In this document: positions 47,932 to 50,519 of the stretch, piece after piece | Numbering within the stretch: the first letter of the stretch is position 1 | Layout: each line of letters begins with the position of its first letter | Source of the DNA: a virus | Reading direction: 5' to 3' (one strand) | Length of the DNA stretch: 50,519 nt | Virus record (IMG/VR): IMGVR_UViG_3300020439_001565 | Location: 1 to 50,519 of that record | Translations under genes and position numbers: made by a program | Notes under the pieces: generated by a model | The model's database searches: none | Seen by the model: the letters and a program-made list of their open reading frames with translations, nothing else | Told to the model about the DNA's origin: nothing

Positions 47932-48426
47932 ATGAAGAAATTTATTCCTCTTATTATGCTACTGATGACCGCGAGTGCAGCAAATGCCGGCGGACTTGTT
48001 ACGAAACATGCTTCCAGTGTTCAACTAACTGTTGACGCAGCAAGAACTACTGCAACAAGAATTGGTTCTTCCTTCAGCATCTCGGGATCAAACATTGATA
48101 CTACAGACGGTAGCACAGCAGGTGCTGTATCTGCTGGTACTATCACTTCTGGTGTCTATAATCCTGGTACGATTACTGCTACTCAGGATACAGCGGGTTC
48201 CGCATTCTCCTTCAGTCAATCTTATACTCAAGGCGATGCAGTTCCAACTAGTGCAGCTACTGTAGGTACGGTGCCTAATTTCTCTAGCACCACTTCTTAT
48301 GCTTCAGGCACTGCTGGAGATCTTGCAGGTACTGTTCTAACTACTGGAGCACTTACCGTAACCGCTGGCGGCGCAGGTTCTTCTGCTACTGGCCAGTTCG
48401 TTTCAGAAATTACTGTTATCGACTGA
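47932..48426 (+). CDS. Secreted Ser/Thr/Ala-rich protein
   Basis: About 164 residues; start 47932 (MKKFIPLIMLLMTASAANA). A classic signal peptide with cleavage after ANA, then repeats rich in Ser, Thr, Gly and Ala (SGSNIDTTDGSTAGAVSAGT). An in-frame start at 47911 is less likely. A signal peptide on a phage protein implies export to the periplasm. Shares the GSxxSFSxSY style with the next gene. Confidence 0.72.
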   Translation: MKKFIPLIMLLMTASAANAGGLVTKHASSVQLTVDAARTTATRIGSSFSISGSNIDTTDGSTAGAVSAGTITSGVYNPGTITATQDTAGSAFSFSQSYTQGDAVPTSAATVGTVPNFSSTTSYASGTAGDLAGTVLTTGALTVTAGGAGSSATGQFVSEITVID

Positions 48427-48869
48427 TGACTAGATTACAAGAAGCAATCGGTCTCGGATTGGTTCTTGGGGTGATTCATGGACTACTTCAACCCGCATAC
48501 TCGGTTCCAGTGGTCCCGAATTTTACACAAGGCTCCATGACCAGCCATACGGAGACGACTAGTAAAATCACAGAAACCATCAATTCGATGGATTATAATA
48601 CAGGTTATCAATATTCAGCAACTGGATCTGGAGTAACCGCAAGTGGAAACCTTTCCCCAGGGACAGGTTCAGTTAACGTAACTATTAATGGAGTGACATC
48701 ATCATGGACTGGTGCAACAAGCAAACCAACCTTCACTCAGACAACACCAGGGGCAGCGTTTCAATTCACAGAAACTTATTCAGGGCCTGGTTTGAGCAAC
48801 CACACAATTATTCAAAGAGAGACCGAAGTAACAAGCGTAACAGACACTACAAGTATCTTCTCCCAGTAA
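48426..48869 (+). CDS. Secreted Ser/Thr-rich protein
   Basis: 147 residues: hydrophobic N-terminus (EAIGLGLVLGVIHGLLQPAY, with a plausible signal-type cleavage near SVPVVP), then low-complexity Thr/Ser/Gly strands (SATGSGVTASGNLSPGTG). TGATG overlap with the previous gene. Probable periplasmic or structural partner of its neighbours. Confidence 0.68.
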   Translation: MTRLQEAIGLGLVLGVIHGLLQPAYSVPVVPNFTQGSMTSHTETTSKITETINSMDYNTGYQYSATGSGVTASGNLSPGTGSVNVTINGVTSSWTGATSKPTFTQTTPGAAFQFTETYSGPGLSNHTIIQRETEVTSVTDTTSIFSQ

Positions 48870-49636
48870 TTCTAATTGGATTTTTCCCATCTCAATCCTT
48901 TGCAGAAACTGTTGGCGGCGTCTCTGCTACCGCTTCTCCTATTGCTAATAGTAGTGGCAGCGTCACAAATCAGGCCGTCCAGGTGTTGCAGGGTCCATAT
49001 ATTACGAATACGTACGGCGGTGGAATCCAATGTCAAGGTCCTACAAGAAATTTCACCCCATTTGTAACAGGAAGTGTATCGGCATCAAAACCTTTTGAAG
49101 ATTATTATGACAGTCCTGTATATGATATGAGTGATAATGTTGGCGCCTTCGATGATGAAGGCAATCCAATTGGAGATGGTATTTTAGATAATCCTGGTTC
49201 TGTGCAATTTTATGATCCAGTCAGAACGGGACAGAAAGATAATTATAATCTCTCTGTTGGTTTTTCAATGACTTGGAGTACACCAACAGATAAAAAGTTA
49301 CAGGATCAATGTAAAGAAGCTGCAGCAACTCAGATTGCATTGCAACAACAGTTGACTGCAAATAAGCGCCTTGATTTTGAGATTGCCAGACTTAAGAATT
49401 GTGGCGAACTAATGCAACGTGGAATATATTTTAAACCTGGGACAGAAATGGCAAAGATTTGTGCTGATGTAATGGTGCAAGGCGTGAATGTAATTAAACC
49501 ACACCGTCACAGTATTCCACAAGTTCGACCTATCACTTCTTCTTCATCAACCGTAATGCCCGAATTGCAGCACTCCTCTGACGCTGCTCATCTCGGCGGT
49601 CCCTTACAGACTCGACCTTTGCGGTCTTCCCCCTGA
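48704..49636 (+). CDS. Secreted or virion protein with unresolved start
   Basis: Frame is open from ATG 48704. The convincing protein starts later: KYLLPVILIGFFPSQSFAET is a signal peptide beginning near 48851, followed by ATASPIANSSGSVTNQAVQV and FEIARLKNCGELMQRGIYF. No ATG, GTG or TTG occurs just before it, so initiation may use ATT 48869 (stop overlap TAATT), a -1 frameshift from the previous gene, or the long overlapping form. C-terminal part overlaps the convergent gene by 104 nt. Confidence 0.6.
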   Translation: MDWCNKQTNLHSDNTRGSVSIHRNLFRAWFEQPHNYSKRDRSNKRNRHYKYLLPVILIGFFPSQSFAETVGGVSATASPIANSSGSVTNQAVQVLQGPYITNTYGGGIQCQGPTRNFTPFVTGSVSASKPFEDYYDSPVYDMSDNVGAFDDEGNPIGDGILDNPGSVQFYDPVRTGQKDNYNLSVGFSMTWSTPTDKKLQDQCKEAAATQIALQQQLTANKRLDFEIARLKNCGELMQRGIYFKPGTEMAKICADVMVQGVNVIKPHRHSIPQVRPITSSSSTVMPELQHSSDAAHLGGPLQTRPLRSSP

Positions 49637-50315
49637 TAGCAGCAATCTTTTTAACAATCTTCTTCGTGGTTGGTCTTACAACTCTCATAAGAAGATCCGC
49701 TAAAGGTTTTGCCAACAGAGCAGATGTTGTTGCAACAACAGCAATAGATGCAGTGGCAGTTACTTTACCTGTATTAGGTATATTTAAAACAATCTGATCT
49801 CGAACATCAAGTGTTTCCGTTACCATCAAACACTCTTTTCCGATCTGTTCGTAACCAGTAATTTTTTTGTTGCCCTCTAGGATTTTTCCTATAGGGTTTT
49901 TTAATTCCTGTTCCCTAGTAGGACACTTTGGTGGTGGATTTTCTGTTGGTTTTTGTTTTGGTATATCTTTTGGTTCTGGTGTTGGTGCTACTTTTGGAAC
50001 AGGTGGTTGATAGTTGTACTCTAATTCATCTGGGTTGTAATCAATCGGACCAAAAGATGGCACACCAGCATCACAAAAAGTCTTTACACCCTTAGGATCA
50101 TCTTCACCAATAATACCACTCCTTTCTCTAGTGGTATTTTGTTCATGTGCTTCCACACACCCAGGTATGTTGACAATAGGCACACCGATCTCTTGTGTGA
50201 TTGGTGGAGCAGTGAATATTGCTGAAGGATTTGTTGTCCATCCAGGTGGTTGATAAACCTGAATGTCAGGGATATTTACATTGTCAATACCAATATCTTT
50301 AATAAGAATATCCAT
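49533..50315 (-). CDS. Proline-rich virion-like protein with membrane segment
   Basis: 260 residues. MDILIKDIGIDNVNIPDIQV begins a Pro/Gly-rich region (KVAPTPEPKDIPKQKPTENP), then a hydrophobic helix ATASIAVVATTSALLAKPLA and a very basic C-terminus (RRDEQRQRSAAIRALRLMKK). Probably a structural or envelope-contacting protein. Ends by overlapping the convergent gene from 48704. Function unknown. Confidence 0.7.
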   Translation of the reverse strand: MDILIKDIGIDNVNIPDIQVYQPPGWTTNPSAIFTAPPITQEIGVPIVNIPGCVEAHEQNTTRERSGIIGEDDPKGVKTFCDAGVPSFGPIDYNPDELEYNYQPPVPKVAPTPEPKDIPKQKPTENPPPKCPTREQELKNPIGKILEGNKKITGYEQIGKECLMVTETLDVRDQIVLNIPNTGKVTATASIAVVATTSALLAKPLADLLMRVVRPTTKKIVKKIAAIRGKTAKVESVRDRRDEQRQRSAAIRALRLMKKK

Positions 50316-50327
50316 ATTAAAAAAAAC

Positions 50328-50519
50328 CTAGCAATCGTTAAATACCTGCCCGACTTCTGATCCTACTTCAGATCCAACGTTGGTTCCTAACAAAGTTGCC
50401 CATCCTGCAGCCAACCATCCGATGTATGGGATATTGATTACGGCGGGAACTGCGACACCAGCAGCGATAGCACTACCTGCCATTGCACCTTGTGACCGTG
50501 CTCCAGCGTCCGCCACGAT
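50328..50519 (-). CDS. Gly/Ala-rich hydrophobic protein, N-terminus off window
   Basis: Frame open to the window edge, ending FNDC. The visible part AMAGSAIAAGVAVPAVINIP then IGWLAAGWATLLGTNVGSEV is Ala/Gly-rich with two hydrophobic stretches. GTG 50516 is a possible start, but the gene probably continues beyond 50519. Adjacent to the proline-rich gene; unknown function. Confidence 0.45.
   Translation of the reverse strand: MVADAGARSQGAMAGSAIAAGVAVPAVINIPYIGWLAAGWATLLGTNVGSEVGSEVGQVFNDC

Noticed and set aside
1-50519. CRISPR array, insertion sequences or integrase/attachment sites
   Set aside because: No regular repeat-spacer array, transposase or integrase motif was seen anywhere in the window.

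Overview
The window looks like part of a T4-like myovirus (cyanophage) of marine Synechococcus or Prochlorococcus. The evidence is a partial psbA (photosystem II D1), two high-light-inducible (hli) genes, T4-type late promoter boxes (NATAAATA), fibre-like proteins built from GDGS-L and TAGIAT modules, eight tRNA genes, and dense operons with ATGA or TAATG stop/start overlaps. Names rest on motifs read by eye; no database search was possible.

Layout, mostly leftward. 1-491 is the N-terminal third of psbA, with a long structured leader. 691-10128 holds virion or tail-fibre-like proteins, including a beta-propeller-like protein with an internal cupredoxin-like domain and a coiled-coil/beta-helix fibre. 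10193-18421 is an unusual operon: glycogen phosphorylase, a GT8-like glycosyltransferase and seven tandem, overlapping, diverged paralogues of unknown function. 18462-19382 is a small photosynthesis-type operon (two hli genes plus tiny membrane proteins) under a host-type promoter. 19434-29715 is a 13-gene glycan operon: GDP-mannose 3,5-epimerase, methyltransferases, epimerase, GT10, three GT11, GT2/GT7-like and GT25 enzymes, UDP-sugar dehydrogenase and an NAD synthase.

29748-41938 is an accessory region: a possible structured RNA with terminator, small early genes, a Phd-like antitoxin, two radical SAM proteins, eight tRNAs (Met/CAT, Pro, Ser, Val, Gly, Leu, Asn, Arg) mixed with tiny membrane-protein genes, HNH and GIY-YIG nucleases, a tail-lysozyme-like protein, an SGNH hydrolase and a carbamoyltransferase. 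41983-49636 reads rightward: a 1318-residue fibre with a C-terminal cupredoxin-like domain, a subtilisin-like protease and three signal-peptide-bearing proteins. The right end is leftward again, with a proline-rich protein and one truncated reading frame.

How it may fit together: host-type sigma70 promoters (TTGACA/TATAAT) start the tRNA, hli, glycan and small-gene operons, and NATAAATA or CTAAATA boxes mark probable late genes. Several promoters carry both. The auxiliary genes point to keeping photosynthesis running (psbA, hli), mobilising host glycogen (glgP), maintaining NAD (nadE) and making or modifying a deoxy/L-sugar-containing glycan. The strongest candidates for something new are the glgP-GT8-seven-paralogue operon, the cupredoxin-like domains on fibre proteins and the compact regulatory DNA. 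No gene-free stretch exceeds about 300 bases.
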